Of a stretch of 64,000 nucleotides of DNA, positions 21,956-33,598 are shown one piece after another. Numbering within the stretch: position 1 is the first letter of the stretch; each line of letters begins with the position of its first letter. Source of the DNA: Apodospora peruviana (Eukaryota; Ascomycota; Sordariomycetes; Sordariales; Lasiosphaeriaceae); NCBI GenBank assembly GCA_033439685.1, contig JAUEDM010000004.1, positions 558,001-622,000 of the forward strand. The letters run 5' to 3'. The translations under genes were made by a program, and so were the position numbers. Below the pieces are notes generated by a model, which worked only from the letters and a program-made list of their open reading frames with translations, had not been told where the DNA came from and did not search any database.

Positions 21956-24106
21956 ATGGGGCATCCAGAGGCCAAGCCTGACCAAGTGAGAGGCAAGTTG
22001 CCTCTCATTGCCAGTCCAGCCATCGGTCTGAAGCCCACAACGTCGTTCGAGACAACGACCACGGCAATAGTTGAGGTTGGCCGACAAGCAGCAGCAGCCC
22101 CTAACCTCAACAACTTTGGTTTCCGTGATGGGACGACCGACTGTGACGACTGCCCCGAGTTCACGAGACACGAAGAAGCAACGAACGTCGAAGTCTTTTA
22201 CGATCTCTTCTTCGCTGCCAACCTGTGCGTCTTTGCCGAGGTCCAAGATATCACCAACACAAGCCAGCTGGCGACGTTTATCTGCTATTTCTGGTAAGAC
22301 ACCACACCGCCTGTCACCAGGGTCACCGCCAGATCCTTATGCCTGCTGCTAATTATCTTAGTCTGCTATGGCTTACCTGGGCAGTGCTCGGTCTCTTTGA
22401 TGTACGATTCGTGACGGACAGCATCTTTGAACGCATGGCCCGGGCCGCTCATTTCGGTGTCATGGTGGGCTTCGCTGTTATTGCTCCGGCTTTCGATTTG
22501 TCGAACCAAAACCCCAGGACCTTTCGCACCATGTGTGGGTTCCCCATCTCTCGCTTGGAAACAAAGAGAATCTTCTTTGACACTAACTGGTTCTCCAGCA
22601 CTCATCCTCACGGTATCTCGCTTTACCTTGGCAACACAGTATGGGTCCATCCTATGGCACGTCCGCAGATACAAGACGACACACGTTCCATTGGGTCTGA
22701 TGGCCGGCATGAACTTGGCCAGCAGCATCATTTACCTCGGTGTCGCCTTTGGATTCAAGGAGAGCGGCACCACCTCGCTCTGGGTTGTTTGGTTCATCAT
22801 CACGGGCATCGAGACCATCCTGAGCGTTGCCTTCTCTTTGAAGTGGAAGGTCCTGGGCTTCCAAGGCACGCACCTGACCACCAGGATGAGCTTGCTCACC
22901 TTCATCCTCATGGGCGAGGGTATTATCACGATCTGCAGTGCCGTCACCAAGATCGTGCTCAATGCCAACTCGTGGACCAGTGCCACGACGGGCAACGTGA
23001 CAGCCGGCATCGGCACCATCTACGTCATCTTCATGATCTACTTCGACTGGCGTCGCCATCTCCATCTCCCAAGGATCAAGCAGCTGGCCTGGTCCTTCAT
23101 GCACTTTCCTTTCCACCTCGCCCTCAAACTCTTCATTGCGTGTTCCTCGCAGTTCGTCATCTGGTGGAAGGTCTTCGAGGTCCTCTACAACACGACGGCC
23201 GAGTTTGAGGCTGCCTTCGCCTCTGTGGCTGACCCCAACTTCAACGTCACCACCGAATGGTTCGTCAACGCGCTCGAATCCACTATCGGCAAGGTTTTCG
23301 ACGTGTATCCGCCCAAGTTCCAGGACACTATCACGGCCATCAGTGACTCCCTCGGTACCTTGGCCGAGATTCCCGCGGATTTCTGGGAGGGTGCCTATCC
23401 GGAAGACGACCCGATTTATGGGCAACTCATGAACGTGACCGAGACGCTGTCGCTTGCCGTGGAGAACTCGCTCTTCGCCACCTTCAACATCAATGGATTT
23501 TCCAGTTTTACTAGCTTCAACGGCACCGAGGATGAGCTCCAGCGCAAGGTGGAAGGGCAGAACTTTTCAAAGTTCAACACGGTGGTAAGTGTCTAAGTGA
23601 TAGTGCAGACTCAAAGACCCAAATCCTGACGCTGACATGTGCCATCATCACAGTTTACCTATGCATTTATCGCCGCCGGCTGCACCCTCATCCTCCTCAA
23701 CATCCTCTTCATAATCTCCCGCACGAGGAACTGGACCCCGTTCAACTACGTTCGCAAGGGCATCAACTTCCTCGCCGGTATCGGTCTCTGCCTCATCTCT
23801 ATCGTTGTCAGGACTCCTGTCACCGAGGAAAGCGACCAGTCAAAGATGTTCGCATATACCCCTTGGCCGCTGCCGACTCTGCTCCTCGTGTTCTTCTGCA
23901 TCCTGATAATCAACCACCTCCCCCACCCGCCCCCCTTTTTCTTTGGAAGCAAAGCCGTCCCCTCCGACAACGCCGGCGGTGTGCAAGAGTGGGAAAACAT
24001 CAAGGTCTCGGGCGATGCGTCGTCGGCGGAGAACAAGACGGCGTATCAGAGGGTTCACGTCCGGGGCGAGGATGTGGAGGCTGGTCATCATGGACATTCA
24101 CACTAA
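21956..24106 (+). CDS. Low-temperature-requirement A (LtrA) family membrane protein
   Basis: Multi-pass membrane protein of the fungal LtrA family; its biochemical role is not established. Four exons, introns 22294-22361 (68 nt), 22535-22598 (64 nt) and 23585-23653 (69 nt), all phase-consistent, giving 649 aa. Seen: a cytosolic N-terminus with the family signature NVEVFYDLFFAANLCVFAEV; hydrophobic helices such as CLLWLTWAVLGLFD, HFGVMVGFAVIAPA and SLWVVWFIITGIETILSV; the charged motif FILMGEGIITI; and YFDWRRHLHLPR. A long loop of about 140 residues with N-glycosylation sites (YNTTAEF, FNVTTEW, MNVTETL) follows. Two C-terminal helices and a short His-rich end (GHHGHSH) close the protein. ATG 21956 is the first in frame. 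The gene looks intact. Confidence 0.9.
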
Positions 24107-24685
24107 AAGTGCACAAGACGGAAACCGAGACGTCTAATTGGAGCCTTTGATTTGGCGGTGGAACTTTTGTTTAATTGTTATCCGTGCATTGATTTTGAGC
24201 AAGCGTAGAGAATTTGTTTAATTTATTCATAAAGTACTTAGTACCAGGTCTTACCTACTCCCTTGCTCACCAGTCACAACTAGAGAGTTCGAAGACTAGG
24301 TAGGTAGTCATAGAAAATGTTATCAAACATAGTGTCTTGGTTGAATAATTAGTAAAGCCGTTGGACTTGTGTAGCATACGGTCACTCGTTAATAAGACCT
24401 TGTAGTTGTATTCGTTAATGGTAGACATTTGTTTGTCCGGACTTCAATCACTGCCCCCTATTAGAGCGTGACACCTCATACAGTATTTAATCATTATACG
24501 CTACCGACGCAAACGTGACTCAAAACTCACTAGCTGTTCTGGGAAACACATAAATACAGACCGAACAGTCATAACGTGAATTATAATTATCGGCACTGAC
24601 TCAAAAAAAAGCACATGTTTGACGACCTTGGCAAATTCTCAGTCGGATTCTGATTTCTAATACCTTGGTACCCAACTTGTCAGTT
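24107..24685. other. A/T-rich convergent intergenic region
   Basis: 3' flanks of the LtrA and HET genes. Contains CTAGGTAGGTAG (24296-24307), one of the recurring CCTAGGTA-type motifs. No gene seen. Confidence 0.55.
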
Positions 24686-26569
24686 CTAAGCCAACGAAAT
24701 AGTCCTCTCCCTGTACCACTCCGCCTCCAAGACCTCCCCCTGCATCAGCCCATGTACATACGCCGGCCCCAGAAAAACAAAACTATCCTCCTCAACGCTA
24801 TCAGTAGAACTACCAATACTCTCTCGAACAACAAACAGGTTACGCGCTCCATGAAACATGCACACCCAATCCCCAACCTCGGCCTTCTCAGGCACCGCGG
24901 CCAGGTATCCCCTCTCGGTCGTGGCAAGCCTTCTGGAGCGAGACTTGCGCCGGACTGCGTCTACGAATCTGTTGGCCATGTCCCTGTGCTTGCCATCGAG
25001 ATGATGGAATTCCTCAATGTGCGCATCGAAGCATGTTCGGTACTCCATATAGCTCCTACTGTCTTCGTCGTCGCCGGCCGCGTGGCCTGAGAAGGTCATA
25101 TTGCCGATCAAGGTTTTCCAGAGCGCCGTCTGCAGGTCTTGTGTCTTTCCGTCCGGGTAGCGGTCCGCAGAAAGAAACCGTACTAGTTCCTCCTGCTGCG
25201 AAGCCAACCACTTTCTTCTCGGCGCGACGTCGTCGGGGCTGGTGCGACGGTAGTGCGGTCCGATGGGCCCGCTTCCCACGCGATTGATCCTGTCGACGAG
25301 GCAGCCGACTATCTGCAGCATGTTCCTCTCCCTGACGACGTGCAGTTTGGGCGTGGTGGCCGGCCCACAGGCGTTGTAGATGAGGTCAAAGACGACCGCA
25401 CCGGTTCCGTACACCCAGGTCGACCAGTCCGGTACCCACGAGGGCAGAGATGTCAACGTCTTGATCGGGAGGTTGTGGACCAACAGCCTCATGTCCTGGC
25501 ACGTCTCAAAGATCTGGCTGGCGACCTCGATGTACAGGTCCTCGGCGGAGCGGGTGTAGCTGACCTCGGGTAGGGGCATAGCAGCGAGATGGTCATTATG
25601 ATGGAGCTGGTATTCGCGAGCGAGCCCCAGGACAGAATAGACCTTATCCCTCGGGTCGGACGCGCGGAACGCGTGGGTTTTCAGTAGGAGTGACGACAAG
25701 TCGGATTGCAGCTGATAGATGACGAGACTGGAGCGCATCTCGCCCAGCCGCTGGATGCACTCGCCCACCCCGCGGGGGTCTTCGTGCGCGCCAGGGACGA
25801 GAGAGGCGGGCAGTTCGCGCCGGAACACCATCAGCACGACGGTCATGAGGATTGACCAGTCATGGATGTTGACGCGGCCGCACATGAGCAGCAGGTTCTT
25901 GTTGACCAGGAACTCGTGCGCGCACCAGCACCGGCTCGGCCACCCGCGCGAGAGCAGCGACCTTAGCGCCGCCCAGCGCGAGTCTGATGGCGGTCGTTGT
26001 CGTGGATCATCTGCCGGCTTGGTGAATCTCTGCAGTATCTTGCGCATGCGTGGGTGTTTGTGATATTGCCGGCGGTCGAAGTTGGCGAGCTCTTGGGCGA
26101 ACTGTACCGCAAGGGCGCCGGCGCCATCCCTGTCGGGGCCGATGTAGGTGACCACGCGAGAGGCGGTCCGGTAGATCTGGCCCATGATGGAGACCTGCTG
26201 GGCCACTTCTTCGGCATCATCCTGGTTGATGCAGATGGCGTCGGCCCAGACTGCTCTGGCGGTGTTGTCCGGGGGTTCACATCGGAGATCGCAGAGCGCC
26301 TCGTACAGCGACTCGGTGATGCGTATCACGGCCGTTGTGGGCTCATCATCACTGTCAACCTGGAGGTGAAGCAGGCGAGTTTTGTCAGGACTGCCCCATT
26401 CGTATGACAACGCCTCATAGTGAGCATTGGCGCCGAGCCCGACGCGAAACAGGGAGCCGGACAATTGATCGCTGCCCGACCCTGGCGTGAGGTACAGAAT
26501 TCTGATGAAATCCGTGCTGGGTAGCGGAAGGAATTGACATGGCTTTGACGTGTTGTTATGAGTTGCCAT
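24686..26569 (-). CDS. HET-domain (heterokaryon incompatibility) protein
   Basis: Member of the fungal HET family, whose known members trigger cell death on non-self fusion; the partner is unknown. Single exon, 627 aa, ATG at 26569. The HET domain is N-terminal (about residues 50-215) and carries the usual motifs: HYEALSYEWG; ESLYEALCDLR; a variant of the central motif, VWADAICINQDDAEEVAQQV, then IYRTASRVVTYIG; and further on SDPRDKVYSVLGLA, the standard junction. The C-terminal half holds PSWVPDWSTW and a conserved-looking closing region (GDWVCMFHGARNLFVVRE), both typical of long HET proteins. No NACHT, WD or ankyrin repeats follow. The usual W-x-R-V-W-V-x-Q-E motif is altered to RGWPSRCWCAHEFLV. 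The frame is intact across nearly 1.9 kb, so it is probably functional. Confidence 0.93.
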   Translation of the reverse strand: MATHNNTSKPCQFLPLPSTDFIRILYLTPGSGSDQLSGSLFRVGLGANAHYEALSYEWGSPDKTRLLHLQVDSDDEPTTAVIRITESLYEALCDLRCEPPDNTARAVWADAICINQDDAEEVAQQVSIMGQIYRTASRVVTYIGPDRDGAGALAVQFAQELANFDRRQYHKHPRMRKILQRFTKPADDPRQRPPSDSRWAALRSLLSRGWPSRCWCAHEFLVNKNLLLMCGRVNIHDWSILMTVVLMVFRRELPASLVPGAHEDPRGVGECIQRLGEMRSSLVIYQLQSDLSSLLLKTHAFRASDPRDKVYSVLGLAREYQLHHNDHLAAMPLPEVSYTRSAEDLYIEVASQIFETCQDMRLLVHNLPIKTLTSLPSWVPDWSTWVYGTGAVVFDLIYNACGPATTPKLHVVRERNMLQIVGCLVDRINRVGSGPIGPHYRRTSPDDVAPRRKWLASQQEELVRFLSADRYPDGKTQDLQTALWKTLIGNMTFSGHAAGDDEDSRSYMEYRTCFDAHIEEFHHLDGKHRDMANRFVDAVRRKSRSRRLATTERGYLAAVPEKAEVGDWVCMFHGARNLFVVRESIGSSTDSVEEDSFVFLGPAYVHGLMQGEVLEAEWYRERTISLA

Positions 26570-27494
26570 TGTTTTTACTAATTAAATTAATGATGATCTC
26601 GAGATCACGTCTTTCTCAGCTTTCTTTTCTCGGCCGCAATTAGGCAACATGGCGCAGCAGTTCAGACAGACATGCAAGAACTCTGCAGCGGCGGTCCTGA
26701 TAGGGTTATTGGCGTCTCGGCAAGCAACACAAAATGCCGACATTCATGATAGCCATTTTTGTAGATTTCCCTGTTGTCAATGTTAAGAACGGTTGTATAC
26801 GGGTCAATAACGAGGCAATGAAAGAATCATATGCCTACCTTACCTAGGTACGCTTGTTCCTTCAGCTCTGTTTTCCTTCTCTTTTGATGCCGTGAAATCG
26901 GGCATTCAGTCAACTGAGTCAAGTTTGCCAAGACAGGGGTGAAGGTGCACGATGTTTTCCTGATTTTGGCGGGGGTGGCGCCACCCAACAGGATTAACAA
27001 GCTCATTGTCTAAATTCAAACGGACTTCCTTTCCATCCTTGGAATATAGGACGGGAAACATGTGGGATGACACCTGCCTCGGATGTTTTGTCGGATGTTG
27101 CCGGGTCGAACTGCCCCATTGTAAAGGTGAAACGGGGAAGGGTCTACGGAGAACTTGACACAGTGGGCGGATCACTCCGTCCTCATTGACAGGCCAAGAC
27201 GCCAATTAAGGCAAGCTATACCCGTAGGCTCGCCAGATGCAGCGTAGCCCGCAGCTGAGGCAGTTGGCACTTGGCACTCGGTGACTCAGGCGGTGAGAAT
27301 CGTCTTATAGTCTAGAATTAGACCAGGAGTCATTCATCTCAACATTCCTTCCAAACAGACGCACTTGATCAGAGCATAAAACCCACCTTGCCTCCAAATC
27401 GTCCTCAGCAGTCGCTTCCAAAACTCTCAAGATACTGTGACTTTTTTTTTTTTGGTTAAATTATCTGGCATTTGCTATCTGGAGCAGCGCAACC
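26570..27494. other. Divergent intergenic region
   Basis: Shared upstream region of the HET gene and the 1309-aa orphan. Contains a TACCTAGGTA palindrome (26841-26850) and a CATAAAAC element about 115 bases before the ATG at 27495. A 99-codon minus-strand frame (26906-27205) has no support. Confidence 0.5.
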
Positions 27495-30400
27495 ATGGAG
27501 CAAGTCAGGAAAACCTTCTTCAACCCCCTGGCAACATCGAAGGCCCAAATTCGAGACATCTTAGAGCGCCTTCCCACGGGCTCTGCACACCCTTTCAGCC
27601 CCGAGCGCATTCTTCTCTGTCGGACAGACAATGGCGTTGACGAAATCGACATCTCTTCCTATCCCGAAGACTACTTCTTCAATGCCGTCGACCTGGGCGA
27701 GATGGGCGAGACCCTTCTGCGGCGCATGGCTGGCTTCAAGGAACACTTGAGTAAGTCTTCTTGATCAATGCCTTGAGTATGAAACTGACAATTATATATA
27801 GGTATATTCGACGACTTCCAGATTCAACAAGCCCCGGCTTCTACCTTCAAAATCCCCATTGCGTCGGGCCAAATCACCATCTTGGCAGTCTCTGAGAGAA
27901 CTCCCACATACTACGACTTCTGCTTTGCAGACGCTGACTGCAACGCGTGTTGCTGGCTTGCGCGAGACACCTTCTCGGGCATTTCCCACAGTGGTGATAT
28001 TCTCAACGGAAACGACCTCCTGGACTACGTTCGCATCGCCGGACCCTCGCTCACCCAGAAAGAAATCTGCGTCTTCATCTCCGGCTACCAGTCTACGCAC
28101 ATTACCAGGTTCCTAGGGACTAACCCCGCACTTCTTGTCGCCAATCACGTGGATAAGGTAATCCCAAAGTCTACCTTGGATGAACATCTATGTTGACATG
28201 AACCGCGCTAACTTTCTCGTTCAACTGGCAGGTCCTCTACATCATCCCAGTTCCTTTGGATGCGGCGACCATCGGAGACGCGACAATATGCTGCCCATTG
28301 GTCATAAAGCGCGACAACGACTCGTTGATCTGTTCAATACTGTCGTCAGCAACCACGGACCGAGACATGATGTGCCATAGTAACACCTTGGTAAGCCCTT
28401 GCTTCCCGGAGGCGATCCGGCGGGCCGACTTTACCATCTCGGCTCCGCAGCCAAAGGCTTTGACAGGTTAGTACTCATGTTGCCAATTTTTTTTTCACTT
28501 TCTTACCCCACATAATCGCAAGAGAACTAACCATGGTGATATAGATACTGTCCCAAGGACTGTTTTGGCCCAAAATGACACTGGGGCAAACCCCGAGCTT
28601 CTGCGCAAGGTCACGGCCAAACACAATGCTGTATTGGCCACAGATTCGGTCGCTCTGCCTTCGTTCGTCGATGTCGAAAAGACTCAGATGATAAAGTTCA
28701 GCACCGGTGTTGAGTTCAAGCTAGCAGATGACGCACTGTCCGCGGAAAGCGACACATCCGCTGTGGTTCTGCCTTGTATCTTCGGATCCCAGCTTGAAGG
28801 TCCGGTCCTGCTGGCTACGGGAACAGTCCCGAGAAATGTTCCGTTCCTCACCGAGAGTGCTTTGCGGGACTACTACGAGCAGCTGGAAAATGTCATTGTG
28901 GTTGTGAACGACAGAATGACGGACAATGCCCGAAATCTGGCCACCTCTTGGAAAATCAACGCGCTATTCATCGTACAGCTCACCCCGGAGAACGAGCCCA
29001 TGACTACCGAAGAGGTCCTTGAGATGTTGAACTCGGCAAACATCAACGCGGTGACAGCTCTTGCCGGGCCACAGTCCCTCGTCGTGGTCCAGATATCGGA
29101 CAAGTATTACTTTTACAGAGGCATCGCGAATCGGGCACACCTAAACACGTCCGGATTGGTATTTGGTTCGGATGTAACGTCTGTGATTGAGTCTATGGGC
29201 ATGGAATCCTCCTTGATTGACCCGAGAGCCAAGAGAGTCGTCAATCTTGACGACGCAAACACCATCATCCTCCCGGCCTCAGGCCAATTAGTCAAGCCGC
29301 AAGATCTTCAGATGCTGCTCGGAAATCTCTCAGTCAATGAGATTCGAAACCTGGAAGAGGACATCTCCGCAGCAGTTCCGCAGCTGCAAATGCTCCTGAA
29401 CCACAAAGATCTCCAAGAGCTCTCCAAGGTCATGGTGTCGGCTCTTTCCACAAAGATCAGCAACGTGACGGGTCCGTTGAGAAGCGCCTACATCAAATTC
29501 CTGACCCAGGAACACAAGTCCACGGACCCCGAGTCGGTGAAAACGAAAAACAGACTGCTGGGAGAGCTGAAAAAGACCACCATGGAGATGCAAAAGGCTC
29601 TGGAGCCGGCAATTTCGAGTTTGGCCAATCTGATATCGGCTCAGACGACTTCGAAGCGGACGCACGATCTGAAGCGGCTGGTGAGACAGACTCAGATCCA
29701 AGGCAACGTCGAGGCCGTAAAGAGCTTGAGCTTTGATGACTTAGCCAAGTATCTTGAAGATTATGCGGCAGAGATGGGTGTCATGGTAGTAAATATCGAG
29801 ACGGCGCCATTCCAGGAGCTCTTGGGCAACATAAACATCAAAACCACAGCTATTGATGCTCGGTATGTTACTTCTACTCTTTCTGAACGGACTATAACAA
29901 TGTTAACCAATTTATTTTTATTTTTTTACAGTCCGGTGTGTGATCTTGACTCTCGAGTTCTCCACCTCGAAGGATTTGATGCAGGTATCATTATCGAGCA
30001 ATCGCAGAGTCAGCACAACGGCCCGCTCCGTAGCCAGGCCGGATCTTCCCACCCGACCCTGGCAATGCCCTACCTGAGCCAGCAGAGGGGATATAACGGC
30101 TCAATGCTAGCCTGGGTCTGCTGGGACGAGTTTGTCAACCTCGAAAGCCCCTACACCGTGCGATGGATGGAGAAGTGCAATGAAGCACACATTGCCGCCC
30201 TGCGCATCCTCACGCGTGACACCCTCAGCCGCGCGGTTGCCTCGCGTGAGCACAACCTCCAGCCGGGCAGCCCCGAAACCGGCCAGCTCATGAGCGCGCT
30301 GTTGATGGCTGCCATGTCCAAGCTCGCGGGCATGCGGACCACCGCGCCCACCGTCATCACCGACAAGTCGTCGACCGAGCTCGACACCGTCACGCGGCTG

Positions 30401-31696
30401 ATGCGCGGCCTCTTCGGAAACCTGCTGACCATCGCCGGCTCGGGCGTCCGGCCGCTTAGCATGGTCTGGCAGTTATTCGGCCAGAACCCGCAGCTCGACA
30501 TCCCGACGACCGACGCCGACTGGGCCTGGTACCAGACCGTCGTCGATCTGTATCCGTACACCGGGTGGCCGATCGAGCAGTTCCACGAGAACCTGGGCAA
30601 CCTGCTCGACAAGGCCATCGTGCGCGTGGTTGTCAAGGCTGAGGATTTGGGCGCGGTCAAGACGAGCCGCACCGACGAGATCATCCGGTTCTGCAAGCTG
30701 CGCAACATCCAGCTTGACCACTCACGCACCATCATCACGGCTTTTATGCGGATGCTTACGGAGAAAAATGCATATGACGTCCCGGCTGTGGCAGCACGTC
30801 TGTTGGAACTGCTGCCCAAACAGGTGGAGAGGCAGACGAATAGCTACCCACGCATGATCAGATACCTCGAGCATTTGGCTAAAGGAGGCCCGCGGCGTGT
30901 TCACGATGATCTGGTTGCGGCCAGCGTGTACACCAAGCGCTCGGCCACGTTTGGTGAGCTGAAGAACAAAGCGGCGGAAGCCTGCCAGAGCGCCGACTGG
31001 GCCAAGGTGAAGGAGTATAGCCGAGCCCTGGTCGAGAAGCACGCCGAAACCGCTGCTCTGTGGAGCGTCAAGCCCGAGTCGTTGATAATGCAAAACACGA
31101 AAGTGTACAAGGCTCTAATTGACGCGGATCTGGAGAGTGTTGACGTCAGCCAGGAGACTAGGAGCAAGAACCTCGAGCTGACAAGACAGGTTCTTAGCGA
31201 CGCCGAGAGGCGGCGGTTGCCGTGGCAGGTTGGAAAGGAGGGTCAGTTTGAGGCTGGTGCTAACATTGAGCCGCTCGATGAGGGTTTGCTTTACGAGATT
31301 CTAAAGGGAGAGAAGAAGCCGGCTGATGAAATGCACAATACGGGTGCCGCAGCCACCATGGAGGAGGCATCAGCGGATGTGATTGTGAAGCAGAAGGCTC
31401 CAGAAGATGAAATCATGCAGTTCCAAGGGTCGCTGCAGAAAGACTTTGTCACGACGATGCAGAAGCAGCTGTCGGCTGGTGATGTCTGTCGGATTATCAA
31501 AGTTCCTGTTTCTGCTATGCGTTCTTTCGCAAAAGCGCTTAACCCGGATTTTGTGTGGGAGGACTTGGGTGCGAACTTCAAGGCGGTCATTCTTGTGTTG
31601 TTGAAGGAACGTTCGAACCGGCTGGAGAGTCATCCCGTCAAGAAGTTGTTGGGACTCGAGGGCAAGAAGAAGACTCTTCTCATTGCAGAGTATTAA
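27495..31696 (+). CDS. Large orphan protein, 1309 aa, function unknown
   Basis: I recognise no domain. Five exons: 27495-27750, 27802-28157, 28232-28466, 28545-29862, 29932-31696. Introns are 51, 74, 78 and 69 nt with consistent phases (A+GT Ser; phase 0; G+AT Asp; CG+T Arg). The last intron keeps the frame open for 23 codons, so retention would insert 23 residues. No signal peptide or membrane helix is visible, so it is probably cytosolic or nuclear. The N-terminal third is mixed alpha/beta. The middle (about residues 560-690) is helical and charged, for example ELLRKV-type and LLGELKKTTMEMQKALEP segments with coiled-coil character. The C-terminal half is mostly alpha-helical, with an acidic/Ala linker before a conserved-looking end (VLLKERSNRLESHPVKKLLG). 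Start ATG 27495 is in good context (aaccATGG). Long, codon-consistent and properly spliced: surely a gene. Confidence 0.88.
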
Positions 31697-32125
31697 TCTG
31701 CTGCTGTTAGTGAAGATGTTGCTTTGGGCGGAGCAAGCGTGTTTAAATAATGATGGAATGCATTTTTTGTTGTGTTATTTCATACAAGGATGTTGAGAAT
31801 ATAATTGAATCAACCACCGCGCACTGTATTAGTTTTTTCTTCTTTTTTTTTTTCTTAGCGGTGAATAGAACATGGCAGAGACGAGGTACACTGAGTGAGT
31901 GCTATTTTGGCATAATATGGTGAGGCAAAGAATGGTAAAGATAAATAGGTACATTTATAAGGTAAAGATTGTGTCTTAACAAAGAAAGGTGAAAGAAAGA
32001 GAGAAAAAGTACAACAGTAAGAGACGAGAAAGCCAAATTAGTCTCAAACTAATTCTTGCTCCGGATCGGGAGATCTAAAGGAAAGTCACATCAGCATCAA
32101 TCAACTTCCCTAGTGGCACTGGAGC
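31697..32125. other. Convergent intergenic region of the two orphan genes
   Basis: A/T-rich 3' flanks, with a pyrimidine run near 31830-31855. No gene seen. Confidence 0.6.
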
Positions 32126-33598
32126 TTAGGCATCTAACTCACCCTTTCCCTTCCCCTTCTTAGTAGACTTGGACTTGGCAAACTTGGGCGCGATGTGATC
32201 CTCCGGCAACAGGATGAGCTCGTACAGCAGGTCCTCTGAGTTGAGCGACCCGAACGCCTTCTTGCCCTGCCTCTTCTCCACGGCGTTGGAGACAAGCTCG
32301 ATAATATTGGGGCTGAGCAGAGACTCCCAGATCTTCATGAAATCGTCTTCCAGGACGATATCGTGGCGCTCAAACACCCGATGCAGCTTCTTGCTGTTGA
32401 CACCGTTGCGCCAGGTCAACTCTTCCTCTTCTGACTCGTCGTTGTCGTTGTCGTTGTTGCCATCCCCAGCCTGACCGTCGTTACCATCGTCCTTCTTGGC
32501 CACAGGCTGGCTCTTGGTGTTGTCAGCCCCATCCTGCTGCTGCTGTTCCTTAGAACCAGCAATCAGGATGTTCTTGTACGCCTTGCGAGGAACGATGTGC
32601 CGGATCTTCTTGATCAGGTACCGCCGCAGCGTCTGCGCGTACAGGCTCGCGGCATACGTGATCATGGCCTGGCCCTCGGGCGAGTGGCGGAAGTCAAACG
32701 ACAGGAAATCGGTCAGCACGCTCACGCCAACGAACATAAGCGCCGCTGTTTCGCTTAGACCCTTCGTTGGGGCCTTGGGAGGTGCCACCTCCAGCTCGTG
32801 GGCCAAGACGAGGAAGAGTGGGTTGTACTCGGCCGACGCGAACCCTTCCTCCAGGTAGCCCGCGATAGGGCTCGCGCCCAGATTCATCAGCTGGCTCATT
32901 GCCGACACGTGGAGGGACTTGGCGGCCTTGGCGAGCGGTGTAGTAGGCGGCTCGAAGTCGCCGTAGTGGTACGGATCGTTGAGGACGCCCCGAAGAGAAT
33001 CGCCCTTGATGCGATTGACGAGCGTCATGATGACGCCCGGGTGGCTGGTGCGGTCCTCGCAGGCCATCATCAGGAACGGGTAGTTGTCCATGTAGTAGGG
33101 CGCCATCAGCTTGTTCAGCTGGTTGACGAGAATTCCCGTGCGGGCTTTGACGAGGAGCAGCCCGCACAGCGACGGGAGGTCCTCCCCGACGGTCTCGTTG
33201 GTCTCGATCAGCACGATCAGGCAGGCCATGTTGCCGTTATCCACCGCGGCCGTCCGCGCGCTCTTGTAGAGCGTCTCGCGGTCGAAGCTGTAAGGGATTC
33301 CCGGCTGGCGGGTCCACTGTATGAGGAACTGGAGACACCGGGTCGCGCTGAGCTGGACGCAGAGGTTCATGAGGATTTGGATGCCGCGGCCGTCGTTCAA
33401 ACCCAAGACTTTGGCATTGGGCGACTCGGTGTCCTTTTCGAACTCGCCGAGCGCCCAGAGGTCATGCAGCATCTTACCGTCGTTCTTCTCGAGCACTTTC
33501 CGAACCAGGCTGTCTTCGTTGGCGAAAGGGATGTTCTTGGCATTGCCGCGATCGCGCTCCTCGGCGATGCCTGGGTAGTTGTCGGCGTCGAATTTCAT
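32126..33598 (-). CDS. Orphan protein, 490 aa, function unknown
   Basis: No named family recognised. Single exon, ATG at 33598. No signal peptide. The first two thirds are helix-rich with short repeated hydrophobic patterns (for example ILMNLCVQLSATRCLQFLIQW and VDNGNMACLIVLIETNE) that resemble degenerate ankyrin-type helix pairs, but no canonical G-x-TPLH motif occurs. Around residues 345-405 lies a low-complexity acidic linker (QQQQ, then NNDNDNDESEEEE), followed by a helical region and a Lys/Gly-rich tail (KSTKKGKGKGELDA) that could be a nuclear localisation or RNA-contacting tail (inference). It converges with the 1309-aa orphan, with about 430 bp between their stops. Shared location does not prove shared function. 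Confidence 0.85.
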   Translation of the reverse strand: MKFDADNYPGIAEERDRGNAKNIPFANEDSLVRKVLEKNDGKMLHDLWALGEFEKDTESPNAKVLGLNDGRGIQILMNLCVQLSATRCLQFLIQWTRQPGIPYSFDRETLYKSARTAAVDNGNMACLIVLIETNETVGEDLPSLCGLLLVKARTGILVNQLNKLMAPYYMDNYPFLMMACEDRTSHPGVIMTLVNRIKGDSLRGVLNDPYHYGDFEPPTTPLAKAAKSLHVSAMSQLMNLGASPIAGYLEEGFASAEYNPLFLVLAHELEVAPPKAPTKGLSETAALMFVGVSVLTDFLSFDFRHSPEGQAMITYAASLYAQTLRRYLIKKIRHIVPRKAYKNILIAGSKEQQQQDGADNTKSQPVAKKDDGNDGQAGDGNNDNDNDESEEEELTWRNGVNSKKLHRVFERHDIVLEDDFMKIWESLLSPNIIELVSNAVEKRQGKKAFGSLNSEDLLYELILLPEDHIAPKFAKSKSTKKGKGKGELDA

